A model generated the notes under the pieces. That model saw only the letters and a program-made list of their open reading frames with translations. It ran no database searches and had not been told where the DNA came from. From Deltaproteobacteria bacterium (GTDB lineage: Bacteria; Desulfobacterota; Syntrophia; Syntrophales; UBA2210), in the NCBI GenBank assembly GCA_011056825.1, contig DSBH01000165.1:1-10172 (forward strand): DNA of 10,172 nt, in the 5' to 3' direction. Numbering within the stretch: the stretch's first letter is position 1; each line of letters starts with the position of its first letter. This document shows, piece after piece, positions 1 to 6,182 of the stretch. The position numbers and the translations under genes were made by a program.

Positions 1-1
1 A

Positions 2-415
2 TTCAACGGCCTGGGACGACCTCTCTTCGGTTCCGTCACGGACAAGCTGAATCCCCAGAAGGCGGCAATTATTTCTTTTGTCATTATTCTGGTCTGCTCG
101 CTGGGCATGCTGGTCGCGAAAGAGGGAAGCGTTGTGCTTTACGTTACCTGTTTCATCGGATTCTGGCTCTGCCTGGGCGGCTGGCTGGCCATAGGTCCCA
201 CGGCGACAAACGCCTACTTCGGCGTGACTAATTATGCCAAGAACTACGGCGTTGTTTTTCTGGCCTACGGTTTGGGGGCGATCCTGGGAAGTATTATCTC
301 CGGGCAGGCCCGCGACGTGTTCGGTTCCTACATGTTTGCCTTCATTCCCACGGCGGTTCTGGCGGTACTGGGTATCATCATCGCCTTTGTGATGATGACG
401 CCGCCAAAGAAATAA
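2..415 (+). CDS. MFS transporter, oxalate/formate antiporter-like, C-terminal part (5' end outside window)
   Basis: This is the open end of a reading frame entering from the left; only the last 137 codons are present. The first visible residues, FNGLGRPLFGSVTDKLNP, fit the G-x-x-x-D-[RK] cytoplasmic loop signature of the major facilitator superfamily that recurs between TM8 and TM9 (established family knowledge). Four hydrophobic segments follow, roughly at visible residues 21-40, 46-66, 79-100 and 107-132, matching TM9-TM12. The protein ends in a short basic tail (TPPKK). The glycine-rich style and the GLGR loop resemble the oxalate:formate antiporter (OFA) group, but that assignment is tentative from a C-terminal fragment, and the substrate cannot be read from it. 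It would act in the inner membrane as a secondary transporter. A strong terminator starts 19 nt after the stop, so this gene ends its transcription unit. The next gene also encodes a transporter for a small carboxylate. Confidence 0.85.
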   Translation, partial: FNGLGRPLFGSVTDKLNPQKAAIISFVIILVCSLGMLVAKEGSVVLYVTCFIGFWLCLGGWLAIGPTATNAYFGVTNYAKNYGVVFLAYGLGAILGSIISGQARDVFGSYMFAFIPTAVLAVLGIIIAFVMMTPPKK

Positions 416-433
416 CGCGTGCGTGTTCGTTTG

Positions 434-466
434 ACAGGGGCGCCTTTCGGCGTCCCTGTTTTTTTT
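434..466 (+). terminator. Intrinsic terminator after the MFS gene
   Basis: An 11-bp stem (434-444 paired with 449-459, one G-T wobble) closes a four-base loop (TTTC). Seven T residues follow directly (460-466). It lies 18 nt beyond the MFS stop codon, so it should separate that gene from the acetate transporter downstream. Confidence 0.92.
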
Positions 467-498
467 CAATAGTTTCATGCTCCCGATCCCGTCGGCAG

Positions 499-527
499 TT
501 GCCAAAGAAGTATTTTTTCTGTATGAA
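499..527 (+). promoter_or_regulatory. Candidate sigma-70 promoter for the acetate transporter gene
   Basis: TTGCCA at 499-504 (5 of 6 matches to the -35 consensus) and TATGAA at 522-527 (4 of 6 to -10) are separated by exactly 17 nt. The site lies between the upstream terminator and the strong ribosome binding site of the next gene. It predicts a start near 534 and a leader of about 30 nt. This is pattern matching only; no start-site evidence is available. Confidence 0.5.
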
Positions 528-563
528 CGTGTCTGAGAATTTTAAAAAGGAGGTAACGGGTTG

Positions 564-1139
564 ATGGAGAACGAAACAATGAAAATTATCGACAATACCG
601 CAAACCCTGCTCCCCTGGGACTCATGGGGTTCGGCATGACGACGGTACTCTTGAACGTTCATAACGCGGGATTCACGTCACTTGACACGATGATTCTTGC
701 AATGGGAATTTTCTACGGCGGCCTGGCGCAGGTGATAGCCGGCATATTTGAATGGAAAAAGAATAACACCTTCGGAACGACGGCATTCACATCATACGGC
801 CTCTTCTGGCTTTCTCTTGTTTTTCTGTTGCTCATGAACGAATGGGGATGGTGGCAGGGATCAACCGGGGGCGCAATGGCTGTTTACCTGTTCATGTGGG
901 GACTTTTTACCTTCTTTATGTTTATAGCAACATTGAGATTAACCAGGGCGCTCCAGGTCGTTTTCGGCACACTGACCATCTTGTTCTGGCTCCTGGCATT
1001 GGGCGATGCATCAGGAAGCACTGCAATTACTCATATCGCGGGGTACGAGGGAATCCTGTGCGGCTTCTCGGCGATCTACGCGGCGATGGCCCAGGTCTGG
1101 AACGAATATTACGGTAAGACCGTGCTTCCCCTGGGATAG
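564..1139 (+). CDS. satP: Acetate uptake transporter, GPR1/FUN34/YaaH (SatP) family
   Basis: This is a full-length 191-residue member of the AceTr family, which moves acetate (and succinate in E. coli SatP) across the inner membrane with protons. The family signature NPAPLGL sits at residues 14-20, just before the first helix. Six hydrophobic helices follow at about 19-40, 40-63, 74-92, 103-124, 128-149 and 154-178. The conserved block FGTTAFTSYGLFW lies before and in helix 3, and the C-terminus ends GKTVLPLG as in E. coli SatP. A strong Shine-Dalgarno (AAGGAGGT, 547-554) precedes both a TTG at 561 and an ATG at 564. I chose the ATG for its codon and 9-nt spacing; using the TTG would add one residue. 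The gene appears monocistronic, with its own promoter upstream, and no clear terminator was seen after it. In an anaerobe it could work in acetate uptake or export; direction cannot be read from sequence. The symbol is by family resemblance. Confidence 0.95.
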   Translation: MENETMKIIDNTANPAPLGLMGFGMTTVLLNVHNAGFTSLDTMILAMGIFYGGLAQVIAGIFEWKKNNTFGTTAFTSYGLFWLSLVFLLLMNEWGWWQGSTGGAMAVYLFMWGLFTFFMFIATLRLTRALQVVFGTLTILFWLLALGDASGSTAITHIAGYEGILCGFSAIYAAMAQVWNEYYGKTVLPLG

Positions 1140-1401
1140 TGCTGAATTAATAAGTAAAACACGATATAAATGCGGCAGGCGTTTCCCGCGCGGCAATTGA
1201 TATCGATAGATTCGCCTATTTGTGCTGGATTCTGTTTTGTGGCATAACACCGAGCCGGGGAAATGAGTATTTTCAGAAACAACTCTGTTTCCGCCGCCGG
1301 GTTCCCGGACGATTCATCGCGGCGGTAAGGAATACCGTCGGGTTGTTGCGTCGCAGCCTTGAAACCCGTGGCCGCCTATTCTCATTCGTGGAGGGAAAAG
1401 G
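1140..1401 (+). other. Non-coding spacer with several predicted hairpins
   Basis: No credible gene lies in these 262 nt. Four small perfect stems follow one another in the second half: 1276-1281/1286-1291 (6 bp, loop 4), 1291-1297/1319-1325 (7 bp, G+C-rich, with a nested alternative), 1323-1327/1333-1337 (5 bp) and 1340-1344/1363-1367 (5 bp). Possible promoter elements are weak: TATAAA at 1165-1170 without a good -35, and TTGATA at 1197-1202 without a good -10. None of the hairpins is followed by a T-run, so I do not call a terminator. I recognise no known riboswitch class. The spacer may hold the promoter and 5' leader of the gene at 1402. Confidence 0.4.
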
Positions 1402-2295
1402 ATGTCCGAATTACCTGATATTCTCGGGTCCACCTGGCCCGTTATTCAGGGTCCCATCGGTTCCATGAACAGTCCCGAGATGGTCGCGGCTGTTTCCGAG
1501 GCGGGAGGATTCGGCATGCTTGCTCTCGGGTTCATCCGCGACATCGATGAAGCACGATCGCTCGTGAACACCGTCCGGGGGCTGACGGACAAACCTTTCG
1601 GCGCCAACGTGGTTATCATGAATCCGCTTCATCGTGAGATTCTCGAGGTGCTTGCCGGGGCGGGCGTGACCACGGTCACCACCTCGGTTGGACAGCCGGG
1701 CGATATCTATCCGTTGATCCACGAGCTGGGGATGAGGGGGCTGCACGTGGTGCTCTCGCTGGCGCATGCCGTGAAGGCCGAGACATCGGGCGCCGACGGG
1801 GTGGTCGTGGCTGGATGCGAGGCGGGCGGGCTTCGTTCCAGAAAACCGGAAACATCAACGATGATCCTGGTGCCCCTGGTTTGCGACCACGTTTCGATAC
1901 CGGTGGTGGCCGCCGGCGGCATCGCCGATTCGAGAGGATACCGCGCAGCCCTTGCCCTTGGAGCGCAGGGCGTCCAGGTAGGAACGCGGTTCCTCGTTTC
2001 AAAGGAAAGCATTGTCCATGAAGCATGGAAACAGACGGTGGTTGATTGCGGCGACGGGGGGACCGACCTGTTGCCGGTGGGCAACATGATGACGCGGGCC
2101 GTCGTAACGCCGGGTATTCGGAAACTCATGGAAGACCCATCGGTGAACCTGGAGGAGGAACTGCTCGCCGTCGATCGGACAAAGGCCTGGGAGACCGGCG
2201 ACCTGGAGAACGCCCTTGCGGGCGCGGGCCAGGTGAGTGCTCTCATCAGGGACGTCAAATCAGTCCGCGAGATCATTGAGGAGATGGTATCCTGA
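1402..2295 (+). CDS. Nitronate monooxygenase / FabK-like FMN enzyme (TIM barrel)
   Basis: A 297-residue protein of the nitronate monooxygenase / enoyl-ACP reductase II (FabK) superfamily, cytosolic FMN-dependent TIM-barrel enzymes. Visible hallmarks are the N-terminal PVIQGPIGSM (13-22), AVSEAGGFGMLA (30-41), PFGANV (65-70), GADGVVVAGCEAGG (130-143), the phosphate-binding IPVVAAGGIADSRG (166-179) and ALGAQGVQVGTRFL (185-198). Family members normally carry a histidine right after EAGG (EAGGH or ESGGH); here it is Leu144, followed by a charged RSRKPETS stretch. The usual acid-base residue is therefore absent or supplied elsewhere. This makes classical nitronate oxidation uncertain, and a reductase role on an enoyl thioester or another substrate is possible. 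A Shine-Dalgarno GGAGGG (1390-1395) sits 6 nt before the ATG. Neighbours do not fix its function: an acetate transporter lies upstream and trpS follows after 126 nt. Family assignment is secure; substrate is unknown. Confidence 0.88.
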   Translation: MSELPDILGSTWPVIQGPIGSMNSPEMVAAVSEAGGFGMLALGFIRDIDEARSLVNTVRGLTDKPFGANVVIMNPLHREILEVLAGAGVTTVTTSVGQPGDIYPLIHELGMRGLHVVLSLAHAVKAETSGADGVVVAGCEAGGLRSRKPETSTMILVPLVCDHVSIPVVAAGGIADSRGYRAALALGAQGVQVGTRFLVSKESIVHEAWKQTVVDCGDGGTDLLPVGNMMTRAVVTPGIRKLMEDPSVNLEEELLAVDRTKAWETGDLENALAGAGQVSALIRDVKSVREIIEEMVS

Positions 2296-2421
2296 GACAA
2301 TAGGTGGACGGTGCGCCACCCGATGCGGGAAGGAGAGGCAGATCATTGACTTCCCGCGGTTTTCCTGTTATTACCTGCGCCCCCGCCGGGGGATATATTA
2401 CTATACGGGGAGTTATTATTC

Positions 2422-3429
2422 TTGAAGAAAAAGCGTATTTTAAGCGGCATGCGGCCCACCGGCAAGCTCCACCTGGGAAATCTCCACGGAGCCTTGAAGA
2501 ACTGGGTAAGCCTTCAGAATGACGACGGATACGAATGTTTCTATTTCGTCGCCGACTGGCATGCCCTGACCAGTGATTATAAAGACACGTCGGAAATCGG
2601 CGAAAACACAATCGACATGCTCGTGGACTGGCTGAGCGCCGGCCTGGATCCTTCCCGGAGCGTCCTGTTTCTGCAGTCGGAAGTTGCTGAACACGCGGAG
2701 CTTTTTCTTGTTCTTTCCATGATAACGCCCCTGGCGTGGCTTGAGCGAAATCCGACCTACAAGGAAATGAGAGAAGAACTTGCCGATCGTGACCTGTCGA
2801 CGGCCGGTTTTCTGGGATACCCCGTTCTTCAGGCGGCGGATATCATCATGTACAAGGCTTACGGTGTTCCCGTGGGCGTCGACCAGCTTCCGCACATCGA
2901 ACTGACGCGGGAAATAGCGCGGCGCTTTAATTTTATCTTTCGGGAAGTATTTCCTGTGCCCGAGCCGCTTCTGGCGGACGTGCCGAAACTTCTGGGCATC
3001 GACGGACGCAAGATGAGCAAGTCCTATGACAACTCGATATACCTGCGTGACCGGGGTGATACACTTTACGGCAAGATCCTGGCCATGTTCACCGATCCGG
3101 ATCGCAAGAAGAAAAGTGATCCCGGTCGGCCGGAGCTGTGCAACGTGTTTGCTTTTCACCGGTTGTACAGTCCCGCGTCGGAGGTCGAGCAGATAGAGGA
3201 AGATTGCAGAAAAGCGGCAATCGGATGCGTTGAGTGCAAACGCCGCCTCGCAGTGGCCGTTGCCGAGGGCATGGCGCCCTTCCATGAAATTCAGGACCAT
3301 TACTTCAATAATCTCGATGAGGTGCGGGACATTCTGGCCGCCGGCACCGACAGGGCGCGCGAAATCGCCCGCCTCACCATGGACGAGGTCAGAGACGCCC
3401 TGAAGATTTACCGGATCAACAAGGCGTAA
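2422..3429 (+). CDS. trpS: Tryptophanyl-tRNA synthetase
   Basis: A full-length (335 residues) class I tryptophan-tRNA ligase, which charges tRNA-Trp in the cytosol using ATP. SGMRPTGKLHLGN at 8-20 contains the HIGH-type signature as HLGN (17-20). FLGYPVLQAADI (130-141) and GVDQLPHIELTRE (152-164) are the conserved active-site region of TrpRS, and KMSKS is at 197-201. The C-terminal part is helical, as expected for the anticodon-binding region. The start is a TTG, supported by GGGGAG at 2407-2412 with 9-nt spacing and by the onset of homology eight residues later (KKKRILSGMRPTG). It heads a compact run with scpA directly after its stop (TAA then ATG), which argues for co-transcription. Upstream (2296-2421) are two short G+C-rich hairpins (2303-2320 and 2380-2392) without T-runs and a lone TTGACT at 2346-2351. 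No convincing -10 partner, attenuator or T-box is seen. Confidence 0.97.
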   Translation: MKKKRILSGMRPTGKLHLGNLHGALKNWVSLQNDDGYECFYFVADWHALTSDYKDTSEIGENTIDMLVDWLSAGLDPSRSVLFLQSEVAEHAELFLVLSMITPLAWLERNPTYKEMREELADRDLSTAGFLGYPVLQAADIIMYKAYGVPVGVDQLPHIELTREIARRFNFIFREVFPVPEPLLADVPKLLGIDGRKMSKSYDNSIYLRDRGDTLYGKILAMFTDPDRKKKSDPGRPELCNVFAFHRLYSPASEVEQIEEDCRKAAIGCVECKRRLAVAVAEGMAPFHEIQDHYFNNLDEVRDILAAGTDRAREIARLTMDEVRDALKIYRINKA

Positions 3430-3465
3430 ATGAACGGGGCGCCGATCGGGGGGATATCCGGTGTC

Positions 3466-4218
3466 ATGGACTACAGGATAAAACTCGATATATTTGAAGG
3501 TCCGCTCGATCTTCTGCTCTATCTCATCAGAAAAAACGAAATCGATATCTACGACATTCCCATCTCCATGATTACCGAGCAGTATATCGCCTACCTTGAC
3601 GCGATGAAGTCTCTTAATCTCGACCTGGCGGGTGAATACCTCGTTCTGGCGGCGACCCTTTTGCATATCAAGTCCCGTATGCTTCTGCCGGTTCACGAGG
3701 AAGAAGGAGCGGAAGAAGAAGATCCCCGTGCTGAACTGGTGCGCCAGCTCCTGGAATACCAGGCATTCAAGGAGGCGGCCCTCGACTTGAACAATCGCAA
3801 GCTGCTCGACCGGGACTTGTTTGCCAGGCAGGAGCCGGTTGACGATATTGATGATGACGGGGACAGCCCGATTCGTGAAGTAGGGGTGTTCGAGCTGGTA
3901 AAAGCCTTCCAGCGGGTGATAACCGAGCGCGGGGGGGATTTCACCATGGAAATCGACACGGAAACCATGTCGCTTTCGCAACGGGTCAGTGAAATTCTCG
4001 ATCTGCTCAATGAAAAACGAACACTTACCTTCGATGAATTGCTGGGGCGGGAATTCAATCGGCGATCCGTCGTCTTTACCTTTCTCGCACTTCTTGAGTT
4101 AATGAAGATGAGAGTGGCCCGGGCTTTTCAGCAGGCCCCCTACGAGACAATCCGCATATACCTGGCCGTTGAGCTGGAGGGAACGGAGGACCATGAAGGA
4201 GCTGAAAACGATTATTGA
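3466..4218 (+). CDS. scpA: Segregation and condensation protein A (kleisin ScpA)
   Basis: ScpA is the kleisin subunit that, with ScpB, bridges the heads of the SMC dimer in bacterial condensin and helps organise and segregate the chromosome. The N-terminal domain is typical: MDYRIKLDIFEGPLDLLLYL opens the protein, then a helical region containing EIDIYDIPISMITEQYI (25-41). A very acidic stretch (about 76-87) marks the flexible linker. The C-terminal winged-helix domain (TFDELLGREFNRRSVVFTFLALLELMK, about 188-214) is well conserved. I chose ATG 3466 (250 residues) because family members begin directly with this M-[DE]-Y motif and a G-rich Shine-Dalgarno (3448-3454) lies 11 nt upstream. An in-frame ATG at 3430, touching the trpS stop, would add 12 glycine-rich residues and has only a weak ribosome site. 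The 3' end overlaps scpB by 26 nt, suggesting translational coupling. No smc gene is in the window. Confidence 0.95.
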   Translation: MDYRIKLDIFEGPLDLLLYLIRKNEIDIYDIPISMITEQYIAYLDAMKSLNLDLAGEYLVLAATLLHIKSRMLLPVHEEEGAEEEDPRAELVRQLLEYQAFKEAALDLNNRKLLDRDLFARQEPVDDIDDDGDSPIREVGVFELVKAFQRVITERGGDFTMEIDTETMSLSQRVSEILDLLNEKRTLTFDELLGREFNRRSVVFTFLALLELMKMRVARAFQQAPYETIRIYLAVELEGTEDHEGAENDY

Positions 4219-4729
4219 GTCCCTGCTGTTTGTATCCGACATTCCACTATCCATAAAGAAAATGAAAGAACTCCTCGACGACGTGTCGGAAGCCGATGTC
4301 GCCGCCGCGGTACGGGAACTTGTCGACGAGTATTCGCGAAGAGAGGGTGGTGTTTTCCTGGCGGAGGTGGCCGGCGGATTCCAGTTCCGTACGGCCGATA
4401 TTTCCACGCCGTGGATTCTGAAGCTTCGGGGCGGTCGACCCGCCTCGCTCAGTCAGGCCGCCCTGGAAACCCTCGCCGTTGTTGCCTACCGACAGCCGGT
4501 TCTGAAATCCGATATCGAGCAGGTACGGGGAGTTGATGTAAGCGCCGCCCTGAAAGGGCTGCTGGAAAAAAACCTCGTTCGTGTCGTCGGACGAAAGGAC
4601 GTTCCCGGCAGGCCGATCATGTACGGAACCACGAAAAGATTCCTCGAGGTGTTCGGCCTGAAGGACCTGTCGGAACTGCCGACGCTCAGGGAGTTGAATG
4701 AGCTGGAGGAGGAAGAACCCTTTGACTGA
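4193..4729 (+). CDS. scpB: Segregation and condensation protein B (ScpB)
   Basis: ScpB (178 residues) forms a dimer of winged-helix domains that binds the ScpA linker in the SMC-ScpAB complex. The start MKELKTIIESLLFVSDIPLS is the first winged-helix domain (about 1-75). The conserved block LSQAALETLAVVAYRQPV (86-103) begins the second, followed by SDIEQVRGVDVSAALKGLLEKNLVRVVGRKDVPGRPIMYGTT, the strongest family signature (106-147). The tail is acidic (LEEEEPFD). ATG 4193 fits family N-termini. The better-placed purine run is GGAGGG at 4176-4181 (11 nt upstream), because GGAGGA at 4185-4190 ends only 2 nt before the start. A TTG at 4169 in the same frame would add eight unconserved residues. 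The gene overlaps scpA by 26 nt and its last 8 nt overlap the TTG start of rluB. scpA-scpB adjacency is the usual arrangement and implies matched synthesis of the two subunits. Confidence 0.95.
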   Translation: MKELKTIIESLLFVSDIPLSIKKMKELLDDVSEADVAAAVRELVDEYSRREGGVFLAEVAGGFQFRTADISTPWILKLRGGRPASLSQAALETLAVVAYRQPVLKSDIEQVRGVDVSAALKGLLEKNLVRVVGRKDVPGRPIMYGTTKRFLEVFGLKDLSELPTLRELNELEEEEPFD

Positions 4730-5441
4730 ACGTCTGCAGAAAATCATCGCGGCGGCCGGCATCGCCTCCCGCCGTGCGGCCGAACAGCTTATTCGGGAAG
4801 GCCGCGTCAGCGTTAACGGCGTGGTTGTCACCGAGCTGGGCGTCAAGGCCGATCCCGGCGCGGACGTTATTCGCGTTAACGGCGCCCGCATTACCGTGGA
4901 CACGTCGAAAGTGTATTTGATCCTGCACAAGCCGGCGGGGTACCTGACGGCCATGAGTGATTCCCGGGGCAGAAAAACAGTCGCCGACCTGATACCCGGT
5001 TTTGCCGAGCGGCTGGTACCGGTGGGTCGGCTTGACTACGCGTCTGAAGGTCTTCTGATCATGACCAACGACGGTTATTTTTCCTACCGCCTGCAGCATC
5101 CGAAATTCGCCGTTCCCAAGACCTACCGTGTCAAGATCCGCGGTTCGATTGACAGGGCGAGCCTTTCGGCGATGCGAAAAGGTATAAGTCTCAGCGACGG
5201 CTTTTTCATTCCCCGCGAAGTCGACCTGGAAAAGACCAACAAAAAAAGTACCTGGTTGCGCATAACCATCGAAGAGGGCAGGTACAGAATCGTGCGACGG
5301 TATCTCGAGGCACAGGGTTTCCCGGTGGTGCGTCTTATTCGCATGGCTGAGGGGAATGTGGAACTGGGCGATCTGAAACCCGGGGAATACAGGTTCGTGA
5401 GTTCGAAAGAATTAAAACATCTGGGCGGTGCCGGGCGATGA
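4722..5441 (+). CDS. rluB: rRNA large-subunit pseudouridine synthase, RsuA/RluB family
   Basis: A 239-residue member of the RsuA/RluB/E/F family, which isomerises specific uridines in ribosomal RNA to pseudouridine. An S4 RNA-binding domain occupies about 1-58 (LQKIIAAAGIASRRAAEQLI, then GRVSVNGVVV). The catalytic domain has LHKPAGYLT (68-76) and the active-site motif GRLDYASEGLL, with catalytic aspartate Asp105, followed by TNDG (115-118). The closing motif EGRYRIVRRYLEAQGFPV (185-202) and GDLKPGEYR complete the fold. I chose TTG 4722 because the homology begins MTERLQKI and GGAGGAGGAAG (4705-4714 region) lies 7 nt upstream. An ATG at 4698 would place that ribosome site inside the coding region and add eight unconserved residues. 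The start overlaps the scpB end by 8 nt. rluB after scpAB is a common order in many bacteria. Assignment to RluB rather than RsuA/RluE/RluF comes from length and context and is less certain than the family. Confidence 0.9.
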   Translation: MTERLQKIIAAAGIASRRAAEQLIREGRVSVNGVVVTELGVKADPGADVIRVNGARITVDTSKVYLILHKPAGYLTAMSDSRGRKTVADLIPGFAERLVPVGRLDYASEGLLIMTNDGYFSYRLQHPKFAVPKTYRVKIRGSIDRASLSAMRKGISLSDGFFIPREVDLEKTNKKSTWLRITIEEGRYRIVRRYLEAQGFPVVRLIRMAEGNVELGDLKPGEYRFVSSKELKHLGGAGR

Positions 5442-5460
5442 GAAGTTCTTGAAAAATATC

Positions 5461-5488
5461 TTGACATTAGAAGCAAAATAAATAATAC
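5461..5488 (+). promoter_or_regulatory. Candidate sigma-70 promoter for the HU/IHF gene
   Basis: A perfect TTGACA (5461-5466) is followed after 16 nt by TAATAC (5483-5488) inside an A+T-rich tract; AATAAT at 5481-5486 is an alternative -10 with a short 14-nt gap. It lies 20 nt after the rluB stop. The predicted start near 5495 leaves a leader of about 80 nt before the HU/IHF start. No terminator separates rluB from this promoter, so read-through from the upstream genes is also possible. Confidence 0.6.
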
Positions 5489-5501
5489 CTAGCGCTGATT
5501 G

Positions 5502-5536
5502 GACGGCAGGACCCGTAATGCCGGAACGACGGCAGG
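5502..5536 (+). repeat. Nine-base direct repeat with alternative hairpins in the HU/IHF leader
   Basis: The word GACGGCAGG occurs at 5502-5510 and again at 5528-5536. Between them TGCCG (5519-5523) is complementary to CGGCA in either copy (5504-5508 or 5530-5534), giving two mutually exclusive 5-bp hairpins with loops of 10 and 6 nt. It lies just downstream of the predicted transcription start. Whether it acts as a DNA operator, an RNA switch, or nothing is unknown; the stems are short. Confidence 0.4.
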
Positions 5537-5576
5537 TAAATGAAAACCGGAAACAATTCCTTGAAGAGGGGGCTGT

Positions 5577-5858
5577 ATGAACAAGTCGGAACTGATATCT
5601 GCGTTGAGCAAAAAAGAAGGTCTCACGGAAAAGCAGGCCTCGGATACGGTCAATCTGATATTTAAAAGTTTCAGCGCTGAACTGCAAAAAGGAAATCGCA
5701 TCGAGATACGCGGGTTCGGAAGCTTTGTGGTCCGGGAGTACAACGCTTACACCGGCAGAAATCCGAAAACAGGCGGTGTGATCCAGGTCGCTCCGAAGAA
5801 ACTTCCCTTCTTCAAGGTTGGAAAAGATCTGAAGGAAAAAGTGAATTCGGGGAAATAA
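5577..5858 (+). CDS. HU/IHF-family DNA-bending protein (IHF-beta-like)
   Basis: A 93-residue histone-like protein of the HU/IHF family, a dimer that bends DNA and shapes the nucleoid. It starts MNKSELISALSKKEGLTEKQA (helical dimerisation part, 1-40). Then comes the DNA-gripping beta-arm region: RIEIRGFGSF (42-51), YNAYTGRNPKTGG (56-68) including the conserved proline-containing arm tip RNP, and PFFKVGKDLKE near the end. RIEIRGFGSF plus TGRNPKTG is closer to E. coli IHF-beta than to HU-alpha by eye, but the two cannot be split reliably this way in this kind of bacterium. A purine-rich ribosome site (GAAGAGGGGG, about 5562-5571) precedes the ATG. The gene has its own promoter and an intrinsic terminator 66 nt after its stop, so it can be a single-gene unit. 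Length is normal and nothing is missing. Confidence 0.93.
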   Translation: MNKSELISALSKKEGLTEKQASDTVNLIFKSFSAELQKGNRIEIRGFGSFVVREYNAYTGRNPKTGGVIQVAPKKLPFFKVGKDLKEKVNSGK

Positions 5859-5924
5859 GAAGTTGGCTCGTTTGAGTCAGTCCTGTGTTGAGAATAAATG
5901 ATGCGGCGAACCGGTGATGTTCTG

Positions 5925-5952
5925 AGGGAGCGAAATGCTCCCTTTTTCTTTT
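5925..5952 (+). terminator. Intrinsic terminator after the HU/IHF gene
   Basis: A perfect 7-bp stem (5925-5931 with 5937-5943) has a five-base loop (GAAAT). The T-rich tract 5943-5952 follows, interrupted by one C. It lies 66 nt past the stop codon and should isolate this gene from the PAS/HD-GYP gene downstream. Confidence 0.92.
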
Positions 5953-6182
5953 GGAAAAACCGGGAACGCGGAGTTGTGGCGCCTCTGGTGAGTCAGCGGC
6001 GCAGGCGGGTATTTTTCACCGTTCACGGGGGCGGTTTGTGCTGAGCGGTGTTTCGCCGTGCCTGCATATTTTACTTGACCGGAGTAGGGAATATGCAAAA
6101 CTGATGAGAAGAGATGTTTATGAGCGCCCGGAAGAATGCATTGACGGGCGCAGGCCAGAATGCTGAAAGACAGTGAACGGAT
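5953..6182 (+). other. Non-coding region upstream of the PAS/HD-GYP gene, with inverted repeats
   Basis: No credible gene is present between the terminator and ATG 6183; an open frame at 5951-6166 has no recognisable family features. Two inverted repeats stand out. GCAGGC (6001-6006) pairs with GCCTGC (6060-6065), enclosing smaller stems. A perfect 7-bp G+C-rich pair, GCGCCCG (6124-6130) and CGGGCGC (6145-6151), has a 14-nt loop. Neither is followed by a T-run. TTGACC at 6075-6080 resembles a -35 box, but no good -10 lies at the right distance. I compared the region by memory with the cyclic-di-GMP GEMM riboswitch and see no match. Confidence 0.4.

Noticed and set aside
1220..1468. A possible 82-residue small protein in the spacer before the FabK-like gene.
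   Set aside because: It runs out of frame into a conserved gene, its start lacks a convincing ribosome site, and its composition is not protein-like.
1707..2300. A 197-codon - strand open frame opposite the FabK-like gene.
   Set aside because: Ser/Pro/Arg-rich, low-complexity translation typical of the antisense of a G+C-rich gene; no ribosome site or family signature.
2380..2392. A G+C-rich hairpin before trpS as terminator or trp attenuator.
   Set aside because: The 5-bp stem has a 3-nt loop and no T-run, and no leader peptide with tryptophan codons is present.
2440..3981. A 513-codon open frame on the - strand across trpS and scpA.
   Set aside because: It is antisense to two unmistakable conserved genes, shows no recognisable family motif, and is explained by codon bias of the + strand genes.
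5951..6166. A possible 71-residue small protein before the PAS/HD-GYP gene.
   Set aside because: It begins inside the terminator T-tract, lacks a Shine-Dalgarno and has no family features.
5953..6182. A cyclic-di-GMP riboswitch controlling the HD-GYP gene.
   Set aside because: The conserved core words of GEMM-I that I know are not present; only generic inverted repeats are seen.
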